64,000 bases of DNA from Nocardia inohanensis NBRC 100128 (GTDB lineage Bacteria; Actinomycetota; Actinomycetes; Mycobacteriales; Mycobacteriaceae), in NCBI RefSeq assembly GCF_001612945.1, contig NZ_BDBK01000012.1, forward strand, positions 62,001-126,000, given 5' to 3'. The notes under the pieces are model-generated. The model made no database searches, was not told the DNA's origin, and worked only from the letters and a program-made list of their open reading frames with translations. Both the position numbers and the translations under genes were made by a program. Within the stretch, counting starts at the first letter, position 1; every line of letters begins with the position of its first letter. Positions 1 to 7,897 of this stretch are shown here, one piece after another.

Positions 1-24
1 CCGTCGCATTATCGCCGCGATACC

Positions 25-40
25 CCCCGCCGGGGCGGGG
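25..40 (-). terminator. Possible terminator hairpin after the PAS-ANTAR gene
   Basis: CCCCGCC and GGCGGGG can pair around a very short loop just downstream of the stop of the minus-strand PAS-ANTAR gene. There is no clear T tract and the loop is tight, so this is weak. Confidence 0.3.
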
Positions 41-71
41 AAACCCGTCACGCCGGAAGTTTCTCGGCCGG

Positions 72-839
72 CTACGACTCGAGTCGCTGGTGAACCGTCA
101 GCAACAGGTGATCGAAGCGGGTGCGTAATTCGACCGCGGTGCCGCCCATGGCGGTCAGCTCGGCTACCAATTGCCCGGCCAGGACGCGAAGTTTGGTGTT
201 GGTCTCCTGCGAACGCCAGGTCAACACCCGGAATGCCTGTTCGGCATTGATTCCGTAGACGAGCATGAGCGCGCCCTTGGCCTGTTCGATCACCGCGCGG
301 GCCCGGTACAGCTCGGGCAGGGTGTCGTCCAAGGTCTCCTGCCGATGTTCGGCGAGAGTGTCGGTCACATCGATGTAGTAGCCGGTCGTACCGACCACGT
401 TGTCTTTTTCGTCAACCATATGGTCACCCACCACGATCACGTGGTGCACAGTGCCGCGCGTATCGAAGATCCGATGCCGGCTGGAGAACGGATCACCGTT
501 CTCCAGCGCCCGGGCCAGCGAGGTGGCCACCTGCTCTCGATCTTCGGGATGCTTGTGCTCGAGCAGCAGTGCGGTGGTGGGTTCCACGGTCCCGGGTGCG
601 TAGCCGTGCATGAGCGCTACCTCGTCGGACCATTCCCAGCGTTCGTCGGCGAACCAGAAGCGGAAACTGCCGACGTGCTGGGCGTGTCCGCTGCCGATCA
701 CTTGATCGATCGCCTGAGCTTCGTGGGACGAAAGCTCACCACCTGTTGTCACCTCACGAGTATCCGCCCCGGAACCGCGCTCCGGCAGTGGATCGGTGGG
801 ACCGGAACCGGCCCGGTCCCACCCGACCTTCATCGGCAA
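72..839 (-). CDS. PAS and ANTAR domain regulator
   Basis: Cytoplasmic signalling protein of 255 residues. A PAS fold of the PAS_3 type spans about residues 55-160 (WEWSDEVALMHG, then HPEDREQ). An ANTAR RNA-binding domain spans about 175-230 (RAVIEQAKGALMLVYG, then AFRVLTWRSQ). ANTAR proteins bind paired RNA hairpins and act as antiterminators, so this probably couples a sensed ligand or redox state to transcript readthrough. It directly follows the STAS gene, with the STAS TAG touching the TTG start, so the two form one operon. The TTG at 839 lies 5 bases after GGAGG; an ATG at 833 is the alternative. The ligand is unknown. Confidence 0.9.
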   Translation of the reverse strand: MPMKVGWDRAGSGPTDPLPERGSGADTREVTTGGELSSHEAQAIDQVIGSGHAQHVGSFRFWFADERWEWSDEVALMHGYAPGTVEPTTALLLEHKHPEDREQVATSLARALENGDPFSSRHRIFDTRGTVHHVIVVGDHMVDEKDNVVGTTGYYIDVTDTLAEHRQETLDDTLPELYRARAVIEQAKGALMLVYGINAEQAFRVLTWRSQETNTKLRVLAGQLVAELTAMGGTAVELRTRFDHLLLTVHQRLES

Positions 840-1253
840 CTATGCCTCCAATGCGGCCTGAACGGACCTGTAGGAGAAGAACAGCTGCCGCATGCCGGTC
901 ACCTCGAGCACGCGCTCGATTTCCCGGCGGCAGGCCACCACTCGCAGATCCACCCCGGCCGCTTCGGCGGACTGCTTGGCCGCGGCCAGTGCCGAGGCGC
1001 CGCCGATACTGAGGAAGCTGGTTTGACGGAAGTCGACGACCACCGCAGACGGACCGGATGCCACCGCCCGCTCCAGTGCCTCGATGAATTCGGGTAGCAC
1101 CGCGGCGTCCAGTTCACCCTCCACTCGCACGACGGCGTGGGAACGCGCCGAGTCGTGGCGCGACGGTGGATGATGGTCGGGGCGATCGGGTTTCGTACCT
1201 GAGGCGGCGGCGTCGTCTTCGACGCCACGCTGGAGAACGGCAATTGCGGACAT
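840..1253 (-). CDS. STAS domain protein, anti-sigma factor antagonist-like
   Basis: 137 residues with a STAS domain at about 35-135. Known members bind anti-sigma factor kinases and are switched by serine phosphorylation; the loop FLSIGGASAL carries the serine at the usual switch position. The N-terminal 35 residues are polar and low in complexity. The ATG at 1253 is preceded by AGGAGG with 6-base spacing, which decides the start. The downstream PAS-ANTAR gene is translationally linked. The partner kinase and sigma factor are not in the window, apart from the SigA-like paralogue at 31313, which is not a typical STAS target. Confidence 0.88.
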   Translation of the reverse strand: MSAIAVLQRGVEDDAAASGTKPDRPDHHPPSRHDSARSHAVVRVEGELDAAVLPEFIEALERAVASGPSAVVVDFRQTSFLSIGGASALAAAKQSAEAAGVDLRVVACRREIERVLEVTGMRQLFFSYRSVQAALEA

Positions 1254-1485
1254 GACTAACCTCCTGGGAGGGAATGTCCGGTCTGCGCATGGGTACCGCA
1301 CCTACGAGGGCGGAAGAATAGCAGCGCGTCGACGATATGCCGGAAGGCGATACCACTACCGCGCTCGCCAGTGGGAGCGGTCCCGGGCGTGAACCGGGGC
1401 GGCTGCAGTCTCAACCTGATTCACATTCTGTCATGCGCGGCGGGATCTGTCACAAGGTTCCGCGAATCGGCGCGCCGGCAAACCC

Positions 1486-2307
1486 CTAGATACGCGCCGA
1501 CACGGCGATATCCAACTGCGCGTTGCTGATCTGCCGGCCCGCGTTGGACACCGAGGTCACCATGGCGCTGCCGAAGGAGCCGCGCCGGTCGAACAGGGTG
1601 GCGGTGCCTACCGCGAGACCCCGCTCGCTGAAGTGACTGTCCGCCTCCACGCCGATTTCGTAGCCCTCGGGCATGCGGACCAGGGCCAGGGTCATATCGG
1701 TATTGATGAAGCCGATCCCGGCATCGCCCCAGTTGGTCATCATGCTGGTGGCTTCGCCGACGATGGCGGCCCGCACGAACGGTGACAGCTCCTCGCCGGT
1801 GACCACGCGAATCGGGTTCTGCCAGGTGCGTTTCCGGCTGTCGTTCTGGTGCTCGGTGGGCAGCGGGGACCAGTCGCCGGCGCTGCCGAACAGCGGTACC
1901 CGGGGCAGCGCCGAGGGCGGCGCCTGCTCCACCGACGGCGGCTGCGGTTCCCGATCGCGCCGCCACAGCGTGCCCGGCGGCTGTTCGGAGGGGCGCAGCA
2001 GTACCGCCGAAGCGCGGGCGGCAATCTTCCCGCTCTGCTCCACGATGACATCGGCGACCCGGATCCGCTTGCCGTCGCGCACCCGCACGGTGGGCAGCAC
2101 GGTGTGCTCGAAACGCGCGGCGCTGAACATGTCCACGGTCAGCCGGACCGGCACGAAACCGTCGGTGGCGTGTGCGCGCTCGAGTTCGCGGGCCATCAAC
2201 CCGCAGAGGGCGGGGCCGACCACCTGCGCGGCGGACCATTGGCTGGCCGAGAACCGGGTCGGCTGGAAACCACCGTCCACCTCGTCGAAATACGCGGGCA
2301 CATCCAT
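1486..2307 (-). CDS. Thioesterase-like (double hotdog) protein
   Basis: 273 residues resembling the TesB-like acyl-CoA thioesterase family common in mycolic-acid actinobacteria. An N-terminal hotdog (about 10-110) and a C-terminal hotdog (about 165-270) are joined by a proline-rich linker. Residues FVPVRLTVDMF and GWE-like strands fit the family. The substrate would be an acyl-CoA, but the chain length cannot be read from sequence and some relatives have no shown activity. It is monocistronic, with a terminator hairpin separating it from the upstream CsbD gene. Start ATG at 2307. Confidence 0.75.
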   Translation of the reverse strand: MDVPAYFDEVDGGFQPTRFSASQWSAAQVVGPALCGLMARELERAHATDGFVPVRLTVDMFSAARFEHTVLPTVRVRDGKRIRVADVIVEQSGKIAARASAVLLRPSEQPPGTLWRRDREPQPPSVEQAPPSALPRVPLFGSAGDWSPLPTEHQNDSRKRTWQNPIRVVTGEELSPFVRAAIVGEATSMMTNWGDAGIGFINTDMTLALVRMPEGYEIGVEADSHFSERGLAVGTATLFDRRGSFGSAMVTSVSNAGRQISNAQLDIAVSARI

Positions 2308-2451
2308 CGCGGTGTACGGCTCCTGTCCGGTTCAGCTGATCGAAATCACTGTTCCCAGAGCTAACACACCGCTGAAACCCGTTTCAACAGCGGGTCCCGT
2401 CCGGGCCGGGTGGCGTTTCCCACACCCCGCTGTCTGGAAGGCGGACAAGCG

Positions 2452-2480
2452 AATGCCCGGCGGGAGTGCCGCCGGGCATT
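2452..2480 (-). terminator. Hairpin terminator downstream of CsbD gene
   Basis: AATGCCCGGCGG and CCGCCGGGCATT form a perfect 12-bp stem with a 5-base loop, 34 bases after the stop of the minus-strand CsbD-like gene. No strong T tract follows. Confidence 0.7.
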
Positions 2481-2513
2481 GCCTTGCTAGGGGTTATCGG
2501 CCTTGCTTAAGCG

Positions 2514-2762
2514 TTATCGGCCTTCTTGGTAGGCGCGCTGGCGCTTTTCTTCCAGCTCGGCTTCGGCACGATCCTTCTCGGCCTGGGCCTCGTGCTTGGC
2601 CGCATCGCGCTGATTCTGCGCGCGCTCCTGCTGGACGCGGCCCTCGTCGCGCAAGTTCTCATTGCCGAAGACGGTACCGGCGGCTTCCTTGGCCTTGCCC
2701 TTCGCGTCTTCCACGGTGCCTTCGAAGCCCTCACGGAATCCGCTCTTCTCGTGCTCGGACAA
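2514..2762 (-). CDS. CsbD / microaggregate-binding protein 1-like stress protein (internal start)
   Basis: 82 residues if started at the TTG at 2762, which has GGAGG at 8-base spacing. The sequence SEHEKSGFREGFEGTVEDAK, followed by KGKAKEAAGTVFGNE, matches the small CsbD-like proteins of actinobacteria, and the tail is an alanine/glutamate/arginine-rich helix. CsbD proteins belong to general-stress regulons. It lies in the same frame as the upstream membrane protein gene, so it may also be produced as that protein's C-terminus. Confidence 0.7.
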   Translation of the reverse strand: MSEHEKSGFREGFEGTVEDAKGKAKEAAGTVFGNENLRDEGRVQQERAQNQRDAAKHEAQAEKDRAEAELEEKRQRAYQEGR

Positions 2763-3362
2763 GAGATTCACCTCCACGGTGTCGGTGTTCAACTGACATT
2801 GCGGCGGTACCCGGCGAATCGGACTCGAAACACGCTGCGGTACTTCATCATCCGAATTTCCGGTCCGCTCGCCGGGGATACCGGCACGCTGCCGCCATGG
2901 CAGAATCACCCAGCACAGCGCGAACAGCAGCGCCAGTCCGCCGCCGGCGAGCGCGGCGGATACCGGGCCGGTCACCACATCGAAGATCAATACCGCCACC
3001 CCGACCAGGGCCACCGCCAGCAATGCCAGCCCGGTGATCGCGTAGCGGTGCGCCGACTGGACCACTTTGTCGATACGGTGGCGGCGAAACAGGATTCGAT
3101 GCGCGGATACCGGTGCGACCAGGAAAATGGTGGCGCCGATGGAGGCCAGCACGGTCGCCAGATAAAGCCCGCGCTGCCAATCGGAGAGTTCCTGGAAACG
3201 CGATTGGAAAGGCACGGTCAGCAGAAATCCGGTGAGCAATTGCACTCCGGTCTGTACCACCCTGGTCTCTTGGATCAAGGTGTTCCAATTGCGATCGAGC
3301 TGTTCGGTTTCCGTCTCGTGCCGCACCGCCCGATCCCACTCCCGGTCCATGCTCTTCGGCAT
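2514..3362 (-). CDS. DUF6328 membrane protein running in frame into a CsbD-like domain
   Basis: 282 codons without a stop. Residues 1-160 are a DUF6328-type membrane protein with four hydrophobic segments (about 32-46, 62-84, 103-122, 128-150). Residues 201-282 are a CsbD/MBP1-type, highly charged, probably disordered stress protein. The 40 residues between (NSDDEVPQRVSSPIRRV and onward) look like translated intergenic DNA. The ATG at 3362 has AAGGG 9 bases upstream. A strong internal ribosome site (GGAGG, 8 bases, TTG at 2762) suggests the CsbD part is normally made separately. Either this is a true fusion or two genes whose intervening stop is missing. Confidence 0.75.
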   Translation of the reverse strand: MPKSMDREWDRAVRHETETEQLDRNWNTLIQETRVVQTGVQLLTGFLLTVPFQSRFQELSDWQRGLYLATVLASIGATIFLVAPVSAHRILFRRHRIDKVVQSAHRYAITGLALLAVALVGVAVLIFDVVTGPVSAALAGGGLALLFALCWVILPWRQRAGIPGERTGNSDDEVPQRVSSPIRRVPPQCQLNTDTVEVNLLSEHEKSGFREGFEGTVEDAKGKAKEAAGTVFGNENLRDEGRVQQERAQNQRDAAKHEAQAEKDRAEAELEEKRQRAYQEGR

Positions 3363-3387
3363 ATCGGCATCCCTTCGTAAACACGCC

Positions 3388-3412
3388 TTACCCACCCCGC
3401 GCCCGCCCAATC
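3388..3412 (-). promoter_or_regulatory. SigF/SigB-like promoter of the DUF6328-CsbD unit
   Basis: GATT, 15 bases, GGGTAA on the minus strand, about 26 bases before the ATG at 3362. This is close to the GTTT-N15-GGGTAT pattern of actinobacterial general-stress sigma factors. It is back to back with the next promoter. Confidence 0.55.
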
Positions 3413-3419
3413 GCGCGCC

Positions 3420-3444
3420 GATTAGCCCGTCGCCGGGCGGGTAT
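3420..3444 (+). promoter_or_regulatory. SigF/SigB-like promoter of the nucleotidyltransferase-BON gene
   Basis: GATT, 15 bases, GGGTAT, ending 9 bases before the ATG at 3454, so the message would be leaderless or nearly so. It mirrors the divergent promoter at 3388-3412. Confidence 0.55.
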
Positions 3445-3453
3445 GCCTACGGC

Positions 3454-4296
3454 ATGGTCCAGACCATCGAGCGCCTGCTCGACACGCTGACCCGCGTGGT
3501 GAATACGTTGCTGGACAACGAGATTCCCTTCGCGGTGGGTGGCGGCTGCGCGGTCTACGCGCGCGGCGGACCGGCCTCGGACCACGATGTGGACATTTTC
3601 GTCAAGCCGGTGGACGCCTATCGGGCGCGGGCCACGCTCACCGCGGCGGGGCTGCGGCCGGTGGACCCGGCCGAGGACTGGCTGACCAAGGTCTACGACG
3701 GGGACACCCTGGTGGACCTGATCTTCCGGCCCAATTACCGGACCGTCACCGACGAACTGCTGGGGCGGGCGGCCTGGCTGCGCATCGGGCCCACGGCGGC
3801 GCCGGTGGTCAGCGGGACCGATCTGCTGGTGGACAAACTCATGGTGCTCGACCCGCACCGCCTCGATTTCACCCGGCTGCTGCACATCGCCCGGGATCTG
3901 CGCGAGCAGGTGGACTGGGCGCGGGTGCGCACCGAAACCGAGATGTCGCCGTACGCGCGGGCCTTCCTGGGCCTGCTCGACGATCTCGGAATCACCGAGC
4001 AACGGGAGGCTTCCGATATGACCGATCCGATCGAACGGCGCACCGAGGCGATCCTGCCGCAGTATCTGGTCGCGAATCTGCGCCGCGCCTTCGCCGAGGA
4101 CCCGCGCACCGCCGAACTGGGCGTGCAGGTAACCCTGCGTGGCGATGTGGTGGTGCTCAGCGGCGAGGTGATGGGTACGGCGCGCCGCCGTGAACTCGAG
4201 GCGGTGGTACACGAGCTCGCACCGAAACTGCGGGTGCACAACGACGTTCGGGTGATCAACTCGAACGCGCCCACCGAGCACGAGGACCTGAGTTGA
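3454..4296 (+). CDS. Nucleotidyltransferase-fold protein joined in frame to a BON domain
   Basis: 280 residues. Residues 1-185 resemble the nucleotidyltransferase superfamily (GGGCAVYARGG at 29-39 and the metal-site DVD at 45-47), as in AbiEii-like or DUF6036 proteins. Residues 200-268 are a BON domain (VQVTLRGDVVVLSGEV), which usually binds lipid or osmotic ligands. Between them, GGGAGG stands 8 bases before an in-frame ATG at 4018, so the BON part may be a separate product. No antitoxin partner is visible, so a toxin role is not supported. The next gene starts on the last bases of this one. Confidence 0.75.
   Translation: MVQTIERLLDTLTRVVNTLLDNEIPFAVGGGCAVYARGGPASDHDVDIFVKPVDAYRARATLTAAGLRPVDPAEDWLTKVYDGDTLVDLIFRPNYRTVTDELLGRAAWLRIGPTAAPVVSGTDLLVDKLMVLDPHRLDFTRLLHIARDLREQVDWARVRTETEMSPYARAFLGLLDDLGITEQREASDMTDPIERRTEAILPQYLVANLRRAFAEDPRTAELGVQVTLRGDVVVLSGEVMGTARRRELEAVVHELAPKLRVHNDVRVINSNAPTEHEDLS
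4018..4296 (+). CDS. BON-domain protein (internal start)
   Basis: 92 residues from the ATG at 4018, with GGGAGG at 8-base spacing. The body is one BON domain ending in LRVHNDVRVINS. It is in the same frame as the upstream nucleotidyltransferase-like region, so it is either a C-terminal domain or a co-encoded separate protein. Confidence 0.6.
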   Translation: MTDPIERRTEAILPQYLVANLRRAFAEDPRTAELGVQVTLRGDVVVLSGEVMGTARRRELEAVVHELAPKLRVHNDVRVINSNAPTEHEDLS

Positions 4297-5117
4297 ACGG
4301 GCCGGATCCGGGTGGGACCGCCACGCCCGGTGATGCCTGCGTGCGGGTCGCGGCCGTCGGGGATGTGCATCTGGGCACCGATTCCGGCGGCAGCCTGCGC
4401 CCCGCGCTGGAGGAGCTGCCCGACTGCGCGGACGTACTGCTGCTGGCCGGTGATCTGACCCGGCACGGCACCGTTGAGGAGGGCCGGGTGGTGGCGGCCG
4501 AATTCGCGGATCTGGCGGTGCCGGTGATCGCGGTGCTCGGCAATCACGACCATCACGGCGATGCGCCCGAGGAGATCACCGCACTCCTGACCGACCATGG
4601 CATCACGGTGCTGGAGGGCTCCACGGCGACCGTGCCGGTGCGGGGGTTGACGCTCGGTGTGGCCGGAACCAAGGGCTTCGGCGGTGGATTCGCCGGCAAA
4701 TGCGCGAGCGTGTTCGGCGAACGGCAGATGCGCGAGTTCGCCTCGCACACCGTCGATCTCGCCGATGGTCTACATACCGCTCTGTCCGGTTTGACTACGG
4801 ATGTGACGGTCGCCCTCACCCACTACTCCCCCATCGGCGACACCCTGCACGGCGAACCCCTCGAGATCTATCCGTTCCTGGGCTCCTATCTGCTCGGTGA
4901 GGCCATCGACGCCTGCCGGCCGCAGCTGGCGGTGCACGGGCACGCCCATCACGGCTGCGAGCGCGGCACCACCCCCGGCGGCACCCGGGTGCGCAACGTG
5001 GCCCAGCCGGTGATCCGGGCGGCCTTCGCCGTATACGACCTGCACCCGCCGTCGGCTCACACCACCCATCCCGACCCGGCGTCGCAGCCGGCTCGGGAAC
5101 CGGCCTCGGCCACCTGA
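4293..5117 (+). CDS. Calcineurin-like metallophosphoesterase
   Basis: 274 residues with all metal-binding motifs of the family: GDVHLG (23-28), GDLTRHG (53-59), GNHDHHG (83-89) and HGHAHH (215-220). It would hydrolyse a phosphodiester or phosphomonoester using two metal ions; the substrate is unknown. The TTG start overlaps the TGA of the BON gene and follows GAGG by 7 bases, so translation is coupled. The last 25 residues are proline/alanine-rich and probably disordered. No signal peptide is seen. Confidence 0.88.
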   Translation: MNGPDPGGTATPGDACVRVAAVGDVHLGTDSGGSLRPALEELPDCADVLLLAGDLTRHGTVEEGRVVAAEFADLAVPVIAVLGNHDHHGDAPEEITALLTDHGITVLEGSTATVPVRGLTLGVAGTKGFGGGFAGKCASVFGERQMREFASHTVDLADGLHTALSGLTTDVTVALTHYSPIGDTLHGEPLEIYPFLGSYLLGEAIDACRPQLAVHGHAHHGCERGTTPGGTRVRNVAQPVIRAAFAVYDLHPPSAHTTHPDPASQPAREPASAT

Positions 5118-5165
5118 TCCCGAGGCGGCCGACGCACCCGGCACCACGGCGGCGACCGCCGAGGC

Positions 5166-5190
5166 GCTTATCGCTGCCGGTACCGGGTAC
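5166..5190 (+). promoter_or_regulatory. SigF/SigB-like promoter of the 5227 operon
   Basis: GCTT, 15 bases, GGGTAC, ending 36 bases before the ATG at 5227. One mismatch in each element from GTTT-N15-GGGTAT. Confidence 0.45.
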
Positions 5191-5226
5191 CCGCCCGTTA
5201 TCAGGACCCGCACAGAGAGGACAGCG

Positions 5227-5550
5227 ATGATGCCTGCCGCACACGACAATTCCCGGTCCGCCGCACTCGGTCTTTCCGATGAGGACGCAGACGGCTATCG
5301 GCCCGACCACCATCGCACCATCCGGCCGCACGCCGGTGAGGCGCTCGAGGACAGCCGCAATTGGCCGGGGCTGATTCTGGCCGGCCTCGGAATCGTCGCC
5401 GTGGCATTGACCTTGACGGCCGCCGGCTACGGCTTCGAGGGCTGGGCCTTCATCGGCGGCGTGGTCAGCGTGCTGTTGCTGGGCTCCGGCATCACCCAGG
5501 TGGTGCTCGAGCATCGCCGGATCGAACGCCTCGACCAGGAGGAGCAGTGA
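5227..5550 (+). CDS. Small two-helix membrane protein
   Basis: 107 residues. A hydrophilic N-terminus of about 45 residues is followed by two hydrophobic segments (about 48-67 and 72-90) and a charged tail, HRRIERLDQEEQ. No family is recognised with confidence. AGAGAGG lies upstream of the ATG. Its TGA overlaps the ATG of the next lipoprotein gene, and a SigF-like promoter precedes it, so a stress-induced envelope operon is likely. Confidence 0.75.
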   Translation: MMPAAHDNSRSAALGLSDEDADGYRPDHHRTIRPHAGEALEDSRNWPGLILAGLGIVAVALTLTAAGYGFEGWAFIGGVVSVLLLGSGITQVVLEHRRIERLDQEEQ

Positions 5551-5966
5551 TGAGAATTCGACGCCGGGCCGGCGGCGCGCTGCTCGCCGCGGGGTTGCTG
5601 ACCGCCGCCCTCGCCTGTTCCAACAGCACCGAATCCGGTTCGCCCGGAACGACTGTCACCGAACGCACGCCGGTCATCACCTCCGACGGCGCACCCGCGG
5701 TCTCGACCGAGGCGGCCCAGCAGCTCTGCGAGATGATCAAGCCCGAGGTCTCCAAATGGCGCGATCAGGGGCCGACGATCGGCCGGGTCGCGTTCAACGG
5801 CACCGTGCACAATTGGGCGCTGCGCAACAACGGCATCAATGTCGCCGTCATGCGCGATCGGAGCGTGGTGGACCAGGTCACCACCAGCCAATGCCCGGAC
5901 GTACGCCAGGATGCCATCCAGGCCCTCGAAATCGACAGCCTGGCCGATGGTCTGGCCGGGTTCTAG
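5550..5966 (+). CDS. Putative lipoprotein
   Basis: 138 residues. A positively charged N-terminus, a hydrophobic segment and a lipobox ending LTAALAC put the lipidated cysteine at residue 23. The mature part starts with a serine/threonine-rich linker and then a compact domain with two further cysteines (QLCEMIK and TSQCPDV), possibly disulfide-linked. The ATG overlaps the TGA of the preceding gene. The function is not recognised. Confidence 0.75.
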   Translation: MRIRRRAGGALLAAGLLTAALACSNSTESGSPGTTVTERTPVITSDGAPAVSTEAAQQLCEMIKPEVSKWRDQGPTIGRVAFNGTVHNWALRNNGINVAVMRDRSVVDQVTTSQCPDVRQDAIQALEIDSLADGLAGF

Positions 5967-5976
5967 GAGAACCGTC

Positions 5977-6300
5977 ATGCGCACCGTTCCCCGCGCCGCC
6001 GCGGCGCTCGCACTGGCCATCGGAGTGGCCGGTGCGGCGCTCGCCGGCTGCTCCGAAGCCGAGAAGGTCGTGAACAAGGGCGGCGACACACCCTGTAGTG
6101 AATTCGTTCAGCAGGACGCCGAAAAGCAGCGGGTGACTACCCGCAAATTCCTGGAACAAGAGCAGAACCGGACCACCGAACCGGACTCCGACACCGTCGA
6201 TACCGCCATCGCCACCATAAAACTCATGTGTGAGGCGCAGGCCAACCCGGATACGCCGATCAAGAAGGCGGACCTCACCGGAGTATTCGTTCCGAAATAG
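5977..6300 (+). CDS. Putative small lipoprotein
   Basis: 107 residues with a lipobox ending AGAALAGC (cysteine 25). The mature domain has a cysteine pair, PCSEFVQQDAEKQ and LMCEAQ, recalling small HdeA-like secreted chaperones, but the resemblance is too weak for assignment. AGGAGA stands 6 bases before the ATG. It follows the first lipoprotein by 10 bases and is the last gene of the operon. Confidence 0.72.
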   Translation: MRTVPRAAAALALAIGVAGAALAGCSEAEKVVNKGGDTPCSEFVQQDAEKQRVTTRKFLEQEQNRTTEPDSDTVDTAIATIKLMCEAQANPDTPIKKADLTGVFVPK

Positions 6301-6380
6301 CGTTCGCCGCCGCCCCCGGCGCAAACTTTTAGCATCCCCAAAACACCGCTCTGCCTGCGTATTCGAGGTTGCAGATGCAC

Positions 6381-6410
6381 TTGCATTTGCGCATAGCACG
6401 GTCATAGACT
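6381..6410 (+). promoter_or_regulatory. Promoter with ACTTGCA element, copy A
   Basis: TTGCAT (6381-6386), 18 bases, TAGACT (6405-6410). The -35 lies inside ACTTGCATTTGC. The reverse complement TGCAAGT occurs at 6417-6423, making an inverted pair around the expected start site. AGGCATCAA follows at 6427. The same layout recurs at 9339-9368. Confidence 0.6.
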
Positions 6411-6521
6411 CGTTCCTGCAAGTGCAAGGCATCAATAGGGGACAACCAGAGCGCCGAGCGGTGAATCACCGGCGATTCCTCGCCATCGCTTAGCCGTCGG
6501 CCTGGCGTCAGGGGCGTTCGC

Positions 6522-6770
6522 ATGAATCAGCCAATCAACCTCAGCCGACTTGGGTTTGCCGAGAGAAGCACACCGGCACAATCCTATTCCCGGGAGACGG
6601 CAACCGCTTTCGTCATCAGGCAGGTCGAATCCACTGGAGCGGCCACCCGGTACGATTTCGATATCGACCGGATAGTCACTACCGCACATGCCATGGTGAA
6701 CGATTGGGATCTGCACATGATGCAGCCCGATGCATTCTGGCGGATCGCGTCCAGCTTCATTCGGCAATGA
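6522..6770 (+). CDS. Small hypothetical protein
   Basis: 82 residues, soluble, no recognised domain; it carries several tryptophans and the acidic stretch RYDFDIDRIV. AGGGG lies 7 bases before the ATG. It has its own promoter about 110 bases upstream, so there is a long leader, and a GC-rich terminator follows. It lies next to the XRE/DUF397/methyltransferase set and shares promoter design with the small gene at 9401, which suggests a shared regulator. Confidence 0.6.
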   Translation: MNQPINLSRLGFAERSTPAQSYSRETATAFVIRQVESTGAATRYDFDIDRIVTTAHAMVNDWDLHMMQPDAFWRIASSFIRQ

Positions 6771-6787
6771 GGTCGCAATAACCAGCA

Positions 6788-6807
6788 GGGGCCCCTCACG
6801 GGGCCCC
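6788..6807 (+). terminator. GC-rich hairpin terminator
   Basis: GGGGCCCC, loop TCAC, GGGGCCCC, 17 bases after the stop of the small gene, followed by GTTATGCCGTTTT. Confidence 0.7.
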
Positions 6808-6922
6808 GTTATGCCGTTTTCACTTATGGCGATGCCAGGCTCCCCTGGGCAATCAGCTTGCACTTCTTCCGCATTCGCGGATTTCTCCGCGCGAACTATC
6901 GCACTCCGTCACTCCGCCTGCA

Positions 6923-7810
6923 TCACTCCGCCTGCGCGGCGAGCTTCTCCATGAGCTTGCGCGAGCGTTCCGGCGGCTCCGCCTGCACGCTGAGCTGATC
7001 CATGACCTGACGGTAGAGCTCGAGATCCTGGCGGCGATCCAGGTAAAGCGAACTGGTCAGTTGCTCCAGGTACACGATATCGGGCAATTCGGGCTCCGCG
7101 AAGCGCAGCATGGTGAACGAACTCCCCGCGGCCGCATGCCCGCCCGCCGAGAAGGGCAGCACCTGAATGGTGATATTGGGCAGGTTCGACATCTCGATCA
7201 GGAACGAGATCTGGTCGCGCAGTACGCTCTGTCCGCCGATCGGGCGGTGCAGCACCGCCTCGTCCAGCACGGCCCAGAAGCTCGGCGCGCCGGGGCGCGT
7301 CAACAGCTCTTGGCGCCGGCGGCGTAGCGATACGCGTCGCTCGCCGTCGGCGTCATGACCGAGGGAAACCATGGAGCGGGCATAGTCCTGGGTCTGGAGC
7401 AGACCCGGAACCAGTTGCCCCTCATAGGTTCTGATCGACTTGGCCGCGTGCTCGAGACCCAGATAGGTCTCGAACCACTGCGGCAACAGGTCACTGTAGC
7501 GATGCCACCAGCCCGGTTCGTTGGCCTTGCGGACCAGGTCCATGATCTGCGCGCGTTCGCCGGGATCGTTGACCTCGTAGAGGCTCAACAGATCCCGGAT
7601 GTCACGCTCCTTGAATCCGGTCCGGCCGAGTTCGAGCCGACTGATCTTGGCGTGGGAGCCGCGAATATGGTCACCCGCGGCTTCCCTCGTGATGTTCTTG
7701 GATTCCCGCAGCTTCCGCAATTGGCTACCGACAGCGATCCGTACTGCGGTCGGACCGCGTTCGGCGACAGCGGAATCCGCCAGTCCGTGTGCTACGGGTT
7801 CTGCGACCAT
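6923..7810 (-). CDS. XRE-family regulator with DUF5753
   Basis: 295 residues. An XRE helix-turn-helix lies at about 28-85 (LRKLRESKNITREAAGDHI, then AKISRLELGRTGF), followed by the DUF5753 domain (GWWHRYSDLLPQWFETYLGLE, then YEGQLVPGLLQT). In Streptomyces and Nocardia such regulators are paired with DUF397 proteins and often act as repressor/antagonist couples. The DUF397 gene is 87 bases upstream on the same strand. ATG at 7810 with a GGAG-like site 9 bases away. The likely targets are the inverted and direct repeats in 8129-8469 and perhaps the ACTTGCA promoters. Confidence 0.9.
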   Translation of the reverse strand: MVAEPVAHGLADSAVAERGPTAVRIAVGSQLRKLRESKNITREAAGDHIRGSHAKISRLELGRTGFKERDIRDLLSLYEVNDPGERAQIMDLVRKANEPGWWHRYSDLLPQWFETYLGLEHAAKSIRTYEGQLVPGLLQTQDYARSMVSLGHDADGERRVSLRRRRQELLTRPGAPSFWAVLDEAVLHRPIGGQSVLRDQISFLIEMSNLPNITIQVLPFSAGGHAAAGSSFTMLRFAEPELPDIVYLEQLTSSLYLDRRQDLELYRQVMDQLSVQAEPPERSRKLMEKLAAQAE

Positions 7811-7897
7811 GAGTTTCCACTCCGTTGCTCGGGTATGCCGGCAGTGGACTCACAACCGTAACGTCGGAACCACCGCGCCGATTGCCAATGCTACCGC

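Noticed and set aside
3454..4296. AbiEii-type toxin of a toxin-antitoxin system
   Set aside because: No AbiEi-like antitoxin gene is adjacent, and the C-terminal BON domain and stress promoter do not fit a toxin-antitoxin operon.
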